Assembly: GCF_001625015.1 (NCBI RefSeq)
Contig: NZ_LVWJ02000014.1
Location: forward strand, 2,170,001 to 2,234,000
Direction: 5' to 3'
DNA: 64,000 bases
Source of the DNA: Lewinella sp. 4G2
GTDB lineage: Bacteria > Bacteroidota > Bacteroidia > Chitinophagales > Saprospiraceae
A model generated the notes under the pieces. That model saw only the letters and a list, made by a program, of their open reading frames with translations. It was not told where the DNA came from and did not search any database. The position numbers were made by a program, and so were the translations under genes. Every line of letters starts with the position of its first letter. The first letter of the stretch is position 1. Of the stretch, positions 9,192-18,033 are shown piece after piece.

Positions 9192-10233
9192 TAGTATTCA
9201 ACGCCACCTATTACCGCAATCAGCTAGCGTAAGGGAGGCCCTTGCCCGCCTCGACAAACTGGCTTCCGATGCTGTTGTTTTTCTGATCAAAGACAGAAAT
9301 ATCTTGGTCGGTTCCATCACCGACGGAGACATCCGCCGCGGCTTGATCAACGGCCTGACACTGGAAACACCCCTGATGGAGTTTGTTCAGGCTGCCCCTA
9401 AAGCGTTTCGCCGCTCGACCTTCAACCTGCAGCAAATGCAGGAATGGCGAGAGAAGAACTTCAGGATATTACCGGTCATCAACGATGAAAACCGGATTGT
9501 GGACATCATCAATTTCCGCAAGCAACGCTCCTTTCTGCCGATGGATGCAGTAATCATGGCCGGTGGGGTAGGGAGCCGTCTCCGACCCTTGACGCTTGAT
9601 ACCCCAAAACCGCTGCTGAAGGTGGGGGATAAGCCCATCATCGAGCACAACATTGAAAGGCTCAGGTCATTCGGCGTAGTCAACCTGACCATCAGTATCA
9701 AGTACCTCGGCCAACAGCTGATCGATTATTTTGGTGATGGCAGCGACCGTGGAATGAATATCACCTACGTCACCGAAGACGAACCGCGGGGAACAATTGG
9801 CGCCGTGAGTGAGATCCAGGAGATATTTAATCCCTACGTACTCGTCATGAATTCAGATTTGCTGACGACTATTGACCTCGAAGAAATGTTTTCGGAAATG
9901 CTCGCGAAAGAAGCGGACATGACCGTCGCTACCGTGCCCTACGAAGTAGAAATTCCCTATGGTGTAATCGAGACCGAAGGTGATCTGATCAAAGCGCTCA
10001 AGGAGAAGCCCACCTACACGTACTACTCCAACGCCGGGATCTACATCATCCGCAAAGAGCATATCGCTAAGGTGCCCGCGACGGGCCGGTACAGTGCTCC
10101 GGATCTGATGGAGAATCTCTACACCTCCGACCACCGGGTGACTCACTTCCCCATCCTGGGCTACTGGCTTGATATTGGCAAGCATAACGACTTTGAGAAG
10201 GCGCAGCGGGACATTGAACACTTGAAGCTTTAA
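9184..10233 (+). CDS. CBS-domain sugar-1-phosphate nucleotidyltransferase (PtmE-like)
   Basis: Two modules. Residues about 1-115 form a CBS pair (GSITDGDIRRGLI and ILPVINDENRIVDIIN). Residues about 120-349 are an RmlA/ManC-type nucleotidyltransferase with MAGGVGSRLRPLTLDTPKPL, then VMNSDLLTTIDLEEM and YWLDIGKHNDFEKA. The fusion resembles PtmE, the glucosamine-1-phosphate guanylyltransferase of the Campylobacter legionaminic-acid route, which makes the GDP-linked precursor. It overlaps the previous gene by eight bases. The specificity for GTP and GlcN-1-P is inferred from this similarity and the neighbourhood. No CMP-nonulosonate synthetase follows it. Confidence 0.85.
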   Translation: MINSIQRHLLPQSASVREALARLDKLASDAVVFLIKDRNILVGSITDGDIRRGLINGLTLETPLMEFVQAAPKAFRRSTFNLQQMQEWREKNFRILPVINDENRIVDIINFRKQRSFLPMDAVIMAGGVGSRLRPLTLDTPKPLLKVGDKPIIEHNIERLRSFGVVNLTISIKYLGQQLIDYFGDGSDRGMNITYVTEDEPRGTIGAVSEIQEIFNPYVLVMNSDLLTTIDLEEMFSEMLAKEADMTVATVPYEVEIPYGVIETEGDLIKALKEKPTYTYYSNAGIYIIRKEHIAKVPATGRYSAPDLMENLYTSDHRVTHFPILGYWLDIGKHNDFEKAQRDIEHLKL

Positions 10234-10340
10234 GTGAACAGGAGAAATTCCACCCCGGTATACCTGTGTACGGCGACTTAGGACCTTTTATGCAAGGCAT
10301 CACCGAATGGCTTATTGCGCAAGAAGAAATTTGCATTTAA
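10231..10340 (+). other. possible gene remnant after the nonulosonic-acid operon
   Basis: Directly after the nucleotidyltransferase, one base out of its frame, 36 codons are open to a TAA at 10338-10340. They read as protein-like sequence, with GIPVYGDLGPF and GITEWLIAQEE. There is no start codon near the beginning, so if it is real it is a decayed 3' end of a gene once placed here. It may equally be chance. Confidence 0.2.
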
Positions 10341-10387
10341 GGGGAGTCAGTCTCTCAGGTAGGTATAAGTTGTGTTAGCCCGTAATT

Positions 10388-11593
10388 ATGCCAACCCTCC
10401 TAATCATCTCCCAAACCCTCCCCCCCCGGCCAGCCGCCGGAACCCGCCGCTTGCGCTACCTCGCCGAGCAGGCCCTGAATAACTACGACCGCGTTTTCGC
10501 CATCCAACTAGACCGGGGCTACGCGGGCGAAACCATCCCCGGCGTGGTGACGACGGTACTACCCGCCCGAGATCTGCGCGCGGCCGTATCCCCCGATTCC
10601 CCGGCGGGCACCGTCGCAAAGTCCGGAGAGCCCAGGTGGAAAGCCCACCTCCGCCACCTCCGCCACTCCTTCCCCTTAGTTTGGTTTTTTGATGATGGTG
10701 GCCCGATCTACCGGCGCAAAGCCTTTGTCCGGGCTTGCCAACTCGTGGAAGAAGAAGGCATCACTCACCTTCTCTCCTCCTTCCGCCCCTACTCCGATCA
10801 CCTAGTCGCTAAACGCCTCAAAGCCCGCTACCCCCACCTCCACTGGGTCGCCGATTTCCGCGACCTCCCCGTCGATCCCATCCGCCAGGATGTTTGGTCG
10901 CCCAACCTCCAAACCTGGTGGGGCAAACGCGTCATCGCGGCGGCGGATGAAGTCTGGTGCGTCTCCCGCGGCCAGCGGGCACAGCTGCGGGGCTGGCACT
11001 CCAACATCAAGGTCCGCTACAATCCACTACTCACCTTGCCGCCAGCAAGCACTGCCCCGGTATCCGATCAATTCACCATTGTCCACACCGGCAGCGTGTA
11101 TCCCGGTTTGCAGTCCGCAGAACCCCTGGTTCAAGTATTGTCAAAATTATTGGCAGAGGGTGCCGTCCAGCCCCACCAACTCTGCATTAAGTACCGGGGA
11201 AAAGATGGCGGGGTATTCCAAAAAATGATGCGCGGTCTTCCGCAGGAGTGCCTGGATATCCAACCTTCCATTGCACCCGCGGCAGCGCAAAAAATGCAAC
11301 GCGAGGCACAAGTATTATTAATGATGAATTGGTCCGCCCCCAATTATTACGGCGTCCTTACCGCCAAGCTCTGGGATTACCTCGCCACCGGCCGCCCCAT
11401 CCTCGCCCTCGTCAATGGCCCGGGCGATGTCGAATTAAATGAAATAATCACGGGCGCTGCCGCAGGTGCCACCTTCGGGAACGATAACGGACCCACCTTA
11501 AAAACATTCGTATCCAATTTAATTAATACTTGGAAACAGCAGAATTCTGTACCGTGGACAGTTAATGTCGAGTTTCTTAAAAAGTATCGATGA
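10388..11593 (+). CDS. GT-B fold glycosyltransferase
   Basis: 401 residues resembling family-4-like glycosyltransferases that begin with ISQTLPPRPAAGTRR, a form common in surface-polysaccharide clusters of Bacteroidota. The donor domain has FTIVHTGSVYPG near residue 228 and a C-terminal KLWDYLATGRPILAL segment that matches the nucleotide-sugar end of the fold. No catalytic E-x7-E is obvious, so the family is less certain than for the gene at 89. It is GC-richer than the genes before it. Two copies of the dispersed 18-bp motif lie in frame, encoding IAPAAAQ and TGAAAGAT. Confidence 0.75.
   Translation: MPTLLIISQTLPPRPAAGTRRLRYLAEQALNNYDRVFAIQLDRGYAGETIPGVVTTVLPARDLRAAVSPDSPAGTVAKSGEPRWKAHLRHLRHSFPLVWFFDDGGPIYRRKAFVRACQLVEEEGITHLLSSFRPYSDHLVAKRLKARYPHLHWVADFRDLPVDPIRQDVWSPNLQTWWGKRVIAAADEVWCVSRGQRAQLRGWHSNIKVRYNPLLTLPPASTAPVSDQFTIVHTGSVYPGLQSAEPLVQVLSKLLAEGAVQPHQLCIKYRGKDGGVFQKMMRGLPQECLDIQPSIAPAAAQKMQREAQVLLMMNWSAPNYYGVLTAKLWDYLATGRPILALVNGPGDVELNEIITGAAAGATFGNDNGPTLKTFVSNLINTWKQQNSVPWTVNVEFLKKYR
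11273..11288 (-). repeat. dispersed 18-bp motif, copy 2 (in CDS)
   Basis: GCACCCGCGGCAGCGC, 16 bases matching the reverse complement of the motif; the last two bases differ. Encodes APAAA in the glycosyltransferase. Confidence 0.65.
11452..11469 (+). repeat. dispersed 18-bp motif, copy 3 (in CDS)
   Basis: Exact GGGCGCTGCCGCAGGTGC inside the glycosyltransferase gene, encoding GAAAGA. It lies only 180 bases from copy 2 in the opposite orientation. Confidence 0.85.
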
Positions 11594-12005
11594 CTTGCTG
11601 GGACGTTAGATTTTAGACGTTAGATTTTGGACGTGATATCTTATCCCCCCGGACTGAATTCGTCCCTTAACCGTGGTAGTGATTTCTCGGCGGAAAGGCG
11701 TAAAGAAATCTGCATTGTTCGAGCACGCAAATGATTAAGGCTTTACCCACACAATTATGCAATCAATTGAATGAAGTGCAGCGCTAAAGGCGGATGGCGA
11801 GTTTGCAGATTTTAGCCTTTGCGCCGAGAAATCGCGTTAAGCCACGGTTACAGGACAAGACTTTTGCTTCTTTTGGTCACAAAAGAAGTGTTACAAAAGA
11901 AATGACTGAAAATCCCGGCCGGAGGTCGGGAACCGGGAAACCACAGCCTTACATTCGCACTACAACAACCGCTAAACACGACCTGAAGCAGCAGAGAATA
12001 CCCCC
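11594..12005. other. intergenic region with short direct repeats, no gene seen
   Basis: About 410 bases. It opens with a twice-repeated ACGTTAGATTTT-type word (about 11604-11632). A short open frame at 11794-12021 lacks coding character and overlaps the next gene's start. No RNA gene or terminator is recognisable. Confidence 0.4.
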
Positions 12006-12887
12006 ATGCCAACCCACCTAATCATCCCAACCCACAACCGCCCCAACCTCCTAAGCCGCTGCCTAAAAAGCATCGCCGCCCTCGGAGAAGAACTAACCGG
12101 TACGGTAGTGCACGTGGTAGAAAATGGGTCAAACGTATCACAAGCAATCGCGCAGCAATACGCGCAACAACTCAACCTCCGCTTCACCCAAACCGAACGC
12201 GGCAACAAGAGCCTGGCGCTGAACCAAGTCATTAAGGACATCGGAAATGATAACCTGCTGATCTTCCTCGACGACGACGTCGCCGTCCGCCCCGGCATCA
12301 TCACTGCTTTCCAAAAGGCCCACGACAAATATGGCCCCGGCCACTACTTCGGTGGCGTGCTGTACCCCGACTACGAAGTAGAACCGAAGGCCGAACACCG
12401 CTCCCACCTCCCGCCCTCCGCCAGAATGATCGACAATTCTCAGGGTAAGGACTACCGGGAATTCACCGAATTCCAGCTCTTCATGGGTGCCGTTTGGGCC
12501 TGCCACGCGGGTGACCTGGCCGCCATCGGTGGCTTCAACGCGGCCTTCGGGCCCGGCGCCAAATCGGGCGCGCGCGGCCAGGAAATGGACGCCGAGTTGC
12601 GACTCTTCGAGAACGGCGTGAAACCGGTATTCGTCCGCGCCGCCGCCGTGGACCACTACGTCACCGCCAAAATGGTGACGCCCGACTACGCCGTGGAACG
12701 CATCTTCCTGTCCAGTATGCACCTTGGCCGAGAACGCCCCGCTCTGATTCATTCCCTGGGGCTCACGGCCAAGCTCATCTACAGCTTCCTGCTGCTCCCC
12801 TTTGCGCCAAATAGCATCGGCCACCGTTACCGGATTGCGAAAGCGGCCGGATATTTCATCGGCCTGGCGCGCCGAAGTGACGACTAG
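12006..12887 (+). CDS. glycosyltransferase family 2 protein
   Basis: GT-A fold transferase. The N-terminal LIIPTHNRPNLLSRCLKS is the typical GT2 opening, and LLIFLDDDVAVRPG near residue 90 holds the metal- and nucleotide-binding acidic cluster. GARGQEMDAELRLFENG near 195 is the acceptor-side segment with an acidic residue typical for the catalytic base. A hydrophobic stretch near 250-262 may make a membrane contact. 293 residues is normal. It belongs with the glycan genes on either side; donor and acceptor are unknown. Confidence 0.85.
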   Translation: MPTHLIIPTHNRPNLLSRCLKSIAALGEELTGTVVHVVENGSNVSQAIAQQYAQQLNLRFTQTERGNKSLALNQVIKDIGNDNLLIFLDDDVAVRPGIITAFQKAHDKYGPGHYFGGVLYPDYEVEPKAEHRSHLPPSARMIDNSQGKDYREFTEFQLFMGAVWACHAGDLAAIGGFNAAFGPGAKSGARGQEMDAELRLFENGVKPVFVRAAAVDHYVTAKMVTPDYAVERIFLSSMHLGRERPALIHSLGLTAKLIYSFLLLPFAPNSIGHRYRIAKAAGYFIGLARRSDD

Positions 12888-12902
12888 TGCGTTCTCCCTG
12901 TC

Positions 12903-14540
12903 ATGATCGAAACCCTCGTCCAATCCCCCCTTCTCCTCCTATTCACCGTCATCGCAATCGGTTACGGGATAGGGGACATTAAGATCCGGGGCTTCAAGCT
13001 CGGCGTCGCGGCGGTTCTTTTCGTCGGCCTGGCGTTTGGTGGGCTGAGCCCGGACCTCAAGGTGCCGCAGTTCATCATCTTCCTCGGGCTGGCGATTTTC
13101 GTGTATACGGTGGGCCTGAGTTCCGCGCCCGCCTTCTTCGCCAGCTTCCGCCGCCACGGTTTTCGCGACCTCTATTTCGCCACTTTCACGGTATTGTTAT
13201 CGGCAGTGTTAGCCTACGTCATTGGCCGCGGCCTGGGCTTTGATGCGGCGCTGACGAGCGGTCTTTATGCCGGCGCAAGTACCAACACCCCGGCGCTGGC
13301 CGGTTTGCTCGACGCGATCCAACAATCAGTGGGCGCTGACGCAGGTGCAGCGGAAGGGATGAGCGAACAAGCCGTCGTTGGTTATTCCCTCGCCTATCCC
13401 ATGGGAGTGCTGGGCGTGATGCTGGCGATCGTCCTCCTGCAGAAGGCAATGGGGGTGGACTACCAAAAAGAAGCCGACGAGCTCTCCAAAGAATACCCTC
13501 TCGGCAGCAAACTGACCAGCCGGACCTACGTGGTGGCACACCCGGAGATCACCGGCAAAACCCTCCGGGAATTCCGCCGCGGCCACGACGTAAGGGTCGC
13601 CTTCGGCCGCATCCAACACGACGGAAAGACCACCCTCACCAACTGGGATACCATCCCCCTAGCTGGCGACAAACTCGTCCTGGTCGGGACGGAAGAAGCC
13701 ATCACCGAAGCCGCCGCACACGTAGGCCCCGCCGCCGCGGATCAGCTTACCCACGACCGGACGGTATTCGACGTCCGCCGCATCTTCATCTCCAACGACG
13801 CAATTGCGGGCAAGACCATCGCGAGCCTCAACCTCCAGGAGAAGTTCAACCTCCTCATCACCCGCGTCCAACGTGGAGATATGGACCTCCTCGCTACTGG
13901 GAATACCACCCTTGAGCTTGGCGACCGCATCCTCATGGTGGCCCACCGGGATGACCTACCGGCCCTCTTCAAAGTGTTTGGTAATAGCTACGAGGCCCTG
14001 TCGCGCGTCAATCTCCTCAGCTTCGGGTTGGGTATCGCCCTGGGACTGATCCTGGGTATGATCAGCATCACGCTGCCGGGAGGCTATACCTTCAGTCTGG
14101 GCTTCGCCGGTGGCCCGTTGATCGTCGCTTTGGTCCTGGGACAACTCCGCCGTACCGGCCCTATCCTCTGGACCTTGCCCTACGGCGCCAACCTCACCCT
14201 CCGCCAGGTTGGCCTGATCTTCTTGTTGGCGGGCATAGGGATCCGCTCCGGCCAAACCTTTTTCCAGACGCTTCAAACGCAACTTGGATACCAGGTATTC
14301 CTGGCCGGCGGCGTCATCGCCATTTTAAGTACGGTGGCCACCCTGATCGTAGGCTACCGAATGCTGAAGATCCCCTTCAGCTTTCTCGGCGGCATGGTCG
14401 GTAGCCAACCCGCCGTTCTCGATTTCGCCCAGGAACAAGCTGGGAACAATTACCCCACCATCGGCTACACCCGCTTACTGCCGATGGTGCTGATCGGGAA
14501 GATTCTGGCGGTGCAGATTCTGTATAATATCCTGGCTTGA
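12903..14540 (+). CDS. AspT/YidE/YbjL-type putative transporter with RCK_C domains
   Basis: 545-residue inner-membrane protein. Hydrophobic helices fill about residues 5-185 and 365-545, each half matching the AspT/YidE/YbjL antiporter duplication domain (GLSSAPAFF and GLYAGASTNTPALAG in the first, GGMVGSQPAVLDFA in the second). Between them lie two TrkA-C-like regulatory domains (about 200-350; EITGKTLREF and DAIAGKTIASLN). Family members include an aspartate:alanine antiporter, but most are uncharacterised. Its stop overlaps the start of the next glycosyltransferase, so the two are probably cotranscribed. A variant of the dispersed motif lies at 13331. Confidence 0.85.
   Translation: MIETLVQSPLLLLFTVIAIGYGIGDIKIRGFKLGVAAVLFVGLAFGGLSPDLKVPQFIIFLGLAIFVYTVGLSSAPAFFASFRRHGFRDLYFATFTVLLSAVLAYVIGRGLGFDAALTSGLYAGASTNTPALAGLLDAIQQSVGADAGAAEGMSEQAVVGYSLAYPMGVLGVMLAIVLLQKAMGVDYQKEADELSKEYPLGSKLTSRTYVVAHPEITGKTLREFRRGHDVRVAFGRIQHDGKTTLTNWDTIPLAGDKLVLVGTEEAITEAAAHVGPAAADQLTHDRTVFDVRRIFISNDAIAGKTIASLNLQEKFNLLITRVQRGDMDLLATGNTTLELGDRILMVAHRDDLPALFKVFGNSYEALSRVNLLSFGLGIALGLILGMISITLPGGYTFSLGFAGGPLIVALVLGQLRRTGPILWTLPYGANLTLRQVGLIFLLAGIGIRSGQTFFQTLQTQLGYQVFLAGGVIAILSTVATLIVGYRMLKIPFSFLGGMVGSQPAVLDFAQEQAGNNYPTIGYTRLLPMVLIGKILAVQILYNILA
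13331..13348 (+). repeat. dispersed 18-bp motif, copy 4 (variant, in CDS)
   Basis: GGGCGCTGACGCAGGTGC, one base from consensus (C to A at the centre). Encodes GADAGA in a loop of the transporter. Confidence 0.6.
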
Positions 14541-15688
14541 GGAAAGCGCCGCCAAACATTGAGGCTAGTGCTGCGCAAGGAGTCACCGTCGCCCTAGTAG
14601 CCAACGCAACCTGGAATTTCCACAACTTCCGCCGCGGCCTCATCAACGCCCTAGCGGAACGTGGTCACCAAGTGTTGCTGTTGGCTCCCGCCGACGATCA
14701 CGCCGCGGATTTGACGGATTTAAACGCCACCTTCATTCCCCTCCACCACCTCTCCCGTTCCGGCCGCAACCCGGGAAAGGATCTACAATTGGTATTGGAA
14801 CTACGCCATCACTACCGTAAGTACGGTGTGAGTCTTGCCTTCCTATTCACCATCAAGCCCGTGATCTACGGGACGCTGGCGGCGGTGGGTACGGCTACCC
14901 GTACGATCGCTACCCTTACTGGCCTCGGCTACGCGTACACGGGGAAGGGTAGGGGTGGTGCCCTCGTCAGCACCCTATACCGTTTGGCCCTGAAACGGGG
15001 AGACTTCACCTACTTCCATAATCCGGATGACCGGCAGTTGTTCCTGGAAAAGGGATTGGTGTCCGAGCAACGGTCAGATGTTATCCCCGGCTCCGGCCTC
15101 GACGTCACGGCTTACGAACCGACTCCCTTTCCCGGAGGAGAAGACCACCAAATACTTTTCGTCGGTCGCCTCCTTGAGGACAAGGGCATTCGCGAATTCG
15201 TGACTGCCGCAGCGAGCTCAGCCCCCAGTCATCCCAACTGGACTTTCCACGTAGTGGGAGACTTGGATCAGGAAAACCCCGCCGCCATCTCCGCCGAAGA
15301 AGTGAGCGGTTGGAAAGAACGCCCCGAACTCACCTTCCACGGGCAGGTAGCCGATGTGAAACCATACCTCAGTGCCGCTAGCCTAGTCGTCCTGCCCTCC
15401 TACCGTGAGGGTTGCCCCCGCGTCCTCCTGGAAGCCGGCGCCATGGAGCGCCCGGTTATTGGCGCAGACGTCCCCGGCGTACGTTCCGTAATCGATCACG
15501 AAAAAACAGGTTGGCTGGTACCGGTAGGCAATGCGTCGGCCTTATCTGATGCCATGAAAACCGCGTTAAAACAGCCACAAAAACTAGCCGAAATGGGCCA
15601 GGCCGGCCGAAGGCGGGTTGCCGAAGGGTTTAGTGAAAATATTGTAGTCAGTGAATACCTGAAACAGATGGATGAATTGACTATTTAA
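14537..15688 (+). CDS. glycosyltransferase family 4 protein
   Basis: 383-residue GT-B transferase and a clear paralogue of the gene at 89, sharing ATWNFHNFRR, LFTIKPVIYGTLAA, FVGRLLEDKGIREFV and LPSYREGCPRVLLEA. The last contains the E-x7-E element that binds the donor sugar. The start is a TTG that overlaps the TGA of the transporter by four bases (TTGA); no ATG or GTG is available in frame before the conserved N-terminus, so translational coupling is likely. An inverted repeat and a strong bidirectional terminator follow. The sugar transferred is unknown. Confidence 0.87.
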   Translation: MRKAPPNIEASAAQGVTVALVANATWNFHNFRRGLINALAERGHQVLLLAPADDHAADLTDLNATFIPLHHLSRSGRNPGKDLQLVLELRHHYRKYGVSLAFLFTIKPVIYGTLAAVGTATRTIATLTGLGYAYTGKGRGGALVSTLYRLALKRGDFTYFHNPDDRQLFLEKGLVSEQRSDVIPGSGLDVTAYEPTPFPGGEDHQILFVGRLLEDKGIREFVTAAASSAPSHPNWTFHVVGDLDQENPAAISAEEVSGWKERPELTFHGQVADVKPYLSAASLVVLPSYREGCPRVLLEAGAMERPVIGADVPGVRSVIDHEKTGWLVPVGNASALSDAMKTALKQPQKLAEMGQAGRRRVAEGFSENIVVSEYLKQMDELTI

Positions 15689-15694
15689 TTTTTA

Positions 15695-15741
15695 AGTCTA
15701 TAGTCTGCAGTCTGTAGTAGCGGCACTGCAGACTATAGACT
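15695..15741. repeat. perfect 17-bp inverted repeat in a word array
   Basis: AGTCTATAGTCTGCAGT at 15695-15711 is matched exactly by its reverse complement at 15725-15741, with a 13-base loop. The words AGTCTGCAG and CTGCAGACT recur around it up to 15756. It lies just before the terminator. Confidence 0.8.
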
Positions 15742-15755
15742 AAAGACTGCAGACT

Positions 15756-15797
15756 AAAAAAGCCCCGGCAGCGAATTCACGCAGCCAGGGCTTTTTT
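15756..15797. terminator. bidirectional intrinsic terminator
   Basis: AAAAAAGCCC (15756 on) pairs with GGGCTTTTTT (to 15797), with partial pairing between. It has an A run on one side and a T run on the other, so it can end both the + strand glycosyltransferase and the - strand sigma gene. Confidence 0.85.
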
Positions 15798-15830
15798 ATT
15801 AAAAGAGGGGGAAGAGTAATCCCAGCAACA

Positions 15831-16412
15831 TTACCGCAGGGCAATCTGCTTCTCGTCCACCATTTTGCGCATGTTGATGAGCGCGTAACGCATCCGGCCC
15901 AGGGCCGTATTGATGCTGACGCGGGTCAACTTCGCGATTTCTTTGAAGGACATATCCGCGTAGTGGCGCAGGATGACGACTTCGCGCTGCTCGGGCGGGA
16001 GGGCATCGACGAGGCCGCGCACCTTGTCGTGGGTTTGGCTGCGGATCATGTCGGCCTCCGCGTTGCGCTCGGAGCTCTGGAGCACGTCGAAGATGTCGAA
16101 GGTTTCCGTTTGGCCAACGATGGGGCGGCGCTTGTTGCGGCGGAAGGAATCCACGCACATGTTGTAGCTGATCCGCATGGCCCACTGCAGGAACTTGCCT
16201 TCGTGGTTGTACTTACCCTTGCGCAGGGTATCGATGATCTTGATGAATACCTCCTGGAAGATGTCCTCAGCCTGGCTGTGGTCCTTGGTAAACAGGTAGA
16301 TGGAGGTGTAGATTTTCTGTTGGTGGCGACCGAGGAGTTCCTCAAAAGCGCGGTCCGTTCCAGAAAGGTAAAGCGTGATCAGTTCCTGATCATTCAGCGA
16401 CTTGATGTCCAT
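15831..16412 (-). CDS. ECF-type RNA polymerase sigma factor
   Basis: 193-residue sigma-70 family protein with only regions 2 and 4. Region 2 spans about residues 20-90 (AEDIFQEVFIK is the core-binding helix, and WAMRISYNMCVDSFRR follows). Region 4 spans about 130-185 (LPPEQREVVILRHYADMSF, then helix-turn-helix EIAKLTRVSINTALGRM). No anti-sigma gene stands beside it and the gene is monocistronic, ending at the shared terminator. Its own promoter appears to be the TATCTTTG about 145 bases upstream. This short form is common in Bacteroidota as a general or stress ECF factor; its regulon cannot be told. Confidence 0.93.
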   Translation of the reverse strand: MDIKSLNDQELITLYLSGTDRAFEELLGRHQQKIYTSIYLFTKDHSQAEDIFQEVFIKIIDTLRKGKYNHEGKFLQWAMRISYNMCVDSFRRNKRRPIVGQTETFDIFDVLQSSERNAEADMIRSQTHDKVRGLVDALPPEQREVVILRHYADMSFKEIAKLTRVSINTALGRMRYALINMRKMVDEKQIALR

Positions 16413-16556
16413 GACTAACGTTTGAATGCATTGGGGGGATTATTCCCGGGGGGCCGCCGGCCTAAAAGTGATCGGCGTAGTTAGTGTAGACGTTGCTGTA
16501 TATAAATCGCTTTAGTAGTGAGTTGTCGGCGCAAAACGCTGCGCTTCGTGATGGAC

Positions 16557-16588
16557 CAAAGATAGGGAAAGGATTTTCACTTATACAA
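16557..16588 (-). promoter_or_regulatory. Bacteroidota-type promoter for the sigma gene
   Basis: On the minus strand, TATCTTTG (16564 to 16557) fits the -7 consensus TAnnTTTG, with TTG (16588 to 16586) 21 bases upstream as a possible -33 element. It implies a leader of roughly 140 bases. Confidence 0.6.
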
Positions 16589-16770
16589 GCCCTATCCCTG
16601 GGTAAACCTTGCTTTAACGCGCACTTAACGCCGGTTTTAACCCTTTTTTAGTGGCTCATTCTACCCGTCGATCCCCGAATTCATTGGCATTTTGCTGCCT
16701 CCTCCTAATTTTCTTCGCCCGCCCACTTTATTGCGTGAATTAGCCGTACACCTTGCACAATAAGCAGTGA

Positions 16771-16788
16771 GGGCGCTGCCGCAGGTGC
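16771..16788 (+). repeat. dispersed 18-bp motif, copy 5 (intergenic)
   Basis: Exact GGGCGCTGCCGCAGGTGC, 81 bases before the next gene's start codon. Confidence 0.85.
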
Positions 16789-16868
16789 AATGCAATGGGA
16801 TAAAACGGGACCGGTCACGTAGCTTTAGGACCATCATCTTTGAATAGGAAAGCACTATACCAATATTC

Positions 16869-18026
16869 ATGTCCAAGCAGAACCAACCCAACTTCGCCAC
16901 TAAATGCATCCACGGTGGCCTCAGCCCGGACCCAGCCACCGGCGCGGTGATGACCCCAATCTACCAAACCTCTACCTACGCGCAGTCGGCACCCGGCGTG
17001 AACCAGGGGTACGCGTATGCCCGGACCAAGAACCCCACCCGCAGTGCCCTCGAAAGTAACCTGGCTTCCCTAGAGAATGGTAAGCACGCCATCTGCTTCA
17101 GCAGCGGTCTCGCCGCCATGGATAACATCCTGAGGCTACTATCCCCCGGCGACGAAGTACTGGCCAGCGACGATCTCTATGGCGGCTCCTACCGTCTCCT
17201 GACTTCCGTTTTCGCAGGCTTCGGAATCAAATCCCGTTTTATCGACATGCGGGACGCAACTACCGTGGCCGCTGAGGTAAGTGATGCCACCAAAATGCTC
17301 TGGATCGAGACTCCCACCAACCCCATGCTCAACCTGGTGGACATTGCCGCGCTCACGGAAATCGCCAAAGAGAAAGGTCTCCTGTCCGTGATCGACAACA
17401 CCTTCGCCAGCCCCTACCTCCAACAACCCTTGGATATGGGGGCTGACCTCGTACTCCACTCCGCCACAAAGTACCTGGGCGGCCACTCCGACGTGGTGAT
17501 GGGCGCCGTCGTCACGCACAACGAAGAATTTGCCCAACGGCTTTACTATCTACAAAACGCAGTCGGCGCCATTCCCGGCCCACAGGATTGCTTCCTCGTT
17601 CTCCGCGGTATCAAAACACTACACCTCCGTGTCGAACGCGCCTGCCAGAACGCCCAGCGGATCGTGGAAGTCCTGCAGCGTGACGACCGCGTTGCCCATG
17701 TCTATTACCCCGGCCTTCCGGATCACCCCGGCCACGCCCTCGCCCGACGGCAAATGCGCGATTTCGGCGCCATGGTCTCCTTCGATCTGAAAGTGGATAC
17801 TATGGAGGCTGCCTCCGCCCTCATGCAGAAAACCCACTACTTCACCCTGGCCGAATCTTTGGGCGGCGTCGAATCACTGATTGGCCACCCCGCCACCATG
17901 ACCCACGCCAGCATCCCCCGCGAACAACGCCTTCAGGTGGGACTGACCGATTCCCTCATCCGACTCAGCGTGGGCATCGAAGACGCGGATGATTTAGTAG
18001 ACGACCTCACCAACGCCCTTCGCTAA
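16869..18026 (+). CDS. trans-sulfuration PLP enzyme (cystathionine gamma-synthase/lyase family)
   Basis: Cys/Met-metabolism PLP enzyme, 385 residues, cytosolic. It has TKCIHGG at the start, [13 protein letters not shown] (phosphate-binding Tyr and Arg of the partner subunit), [25 protein letters not shown], the cofactor aspartate in [15 protein letters not shown], and the PLP-lysine segment [12 protein letters not shown] (Lys near 200). Near the C-terminus [20 protein letters not shown] and [10 protein letters not shown] are the usual substrate-carboxylate region. Synthase, gamma-lyase and O-acetylhomoserine enzymes share these motifs. The length and the form of the C-terminal half fit cystathionine gamma-synthase or lyase better than the longer sulfhydrylases. 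It is a single gene. Confidence 0.9.
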   Translation: MSKQNQPNFATKCIHGGLSPDPATGAVMTPIYQTSTYAQSAPGVNQGYAYARTKNPTRSALESNLASLENGKHAICFSSGLAAMDNILRLLSPGDEVLASDDLYGGSYRLLTSVFAGFGIKSRFIDMRDATTVAAEVSDATKMLWIETPTNPMLNLVDIAALTEIAKEKGLLSVIDNTFASPYLQQPLDMGADLVLHSATKYLGGHSDVVMGAVVTHNEEFAQRLYYLQNAVGAIPGPQDCFLVLRGIKTLHLRVERACQNAQRIVEVLQRDDRVAHVYYPGLPDHPGHALARRQMRDFGAMVSFDLKVDTMEAASALMQKTHYFTLAESLGGVESLIGHPATMTHASIPREQRLQVGLTDSLIRLSVGIEDADDLVDDLTNALR

Positions 18027-18033
18027 AGAGCGA

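Larger units (their letters stand above)
16413..16868. other. intergenic region between divergent genes
   Basis: About 455 bases separating the sigma gene (-) and the trans-sulfuration gene (+). It holds the sigma promoter at 16557-16588 and one exact copy of the dispersed motif at 16771. A near-consensus CATCTTTG at about 16836-16843 may drive the + gene. No further gene seen. Confidence 0.5.

Noticed and set aside
11794-12021. 75-codon frame before the GT2 gene
   Set aside because: It overlaps the GT2 start, has no hydrophobic or domain pattern, and lies in a region with decayed repeats.
12138-12923. 261-codon minus-strand frame opposite the GT2 gene
   Set aside because: The plus-strand glycosyltransferase has clear motifs; the antisense product is Glu/Gly/Val-rich without any recognisable domain.
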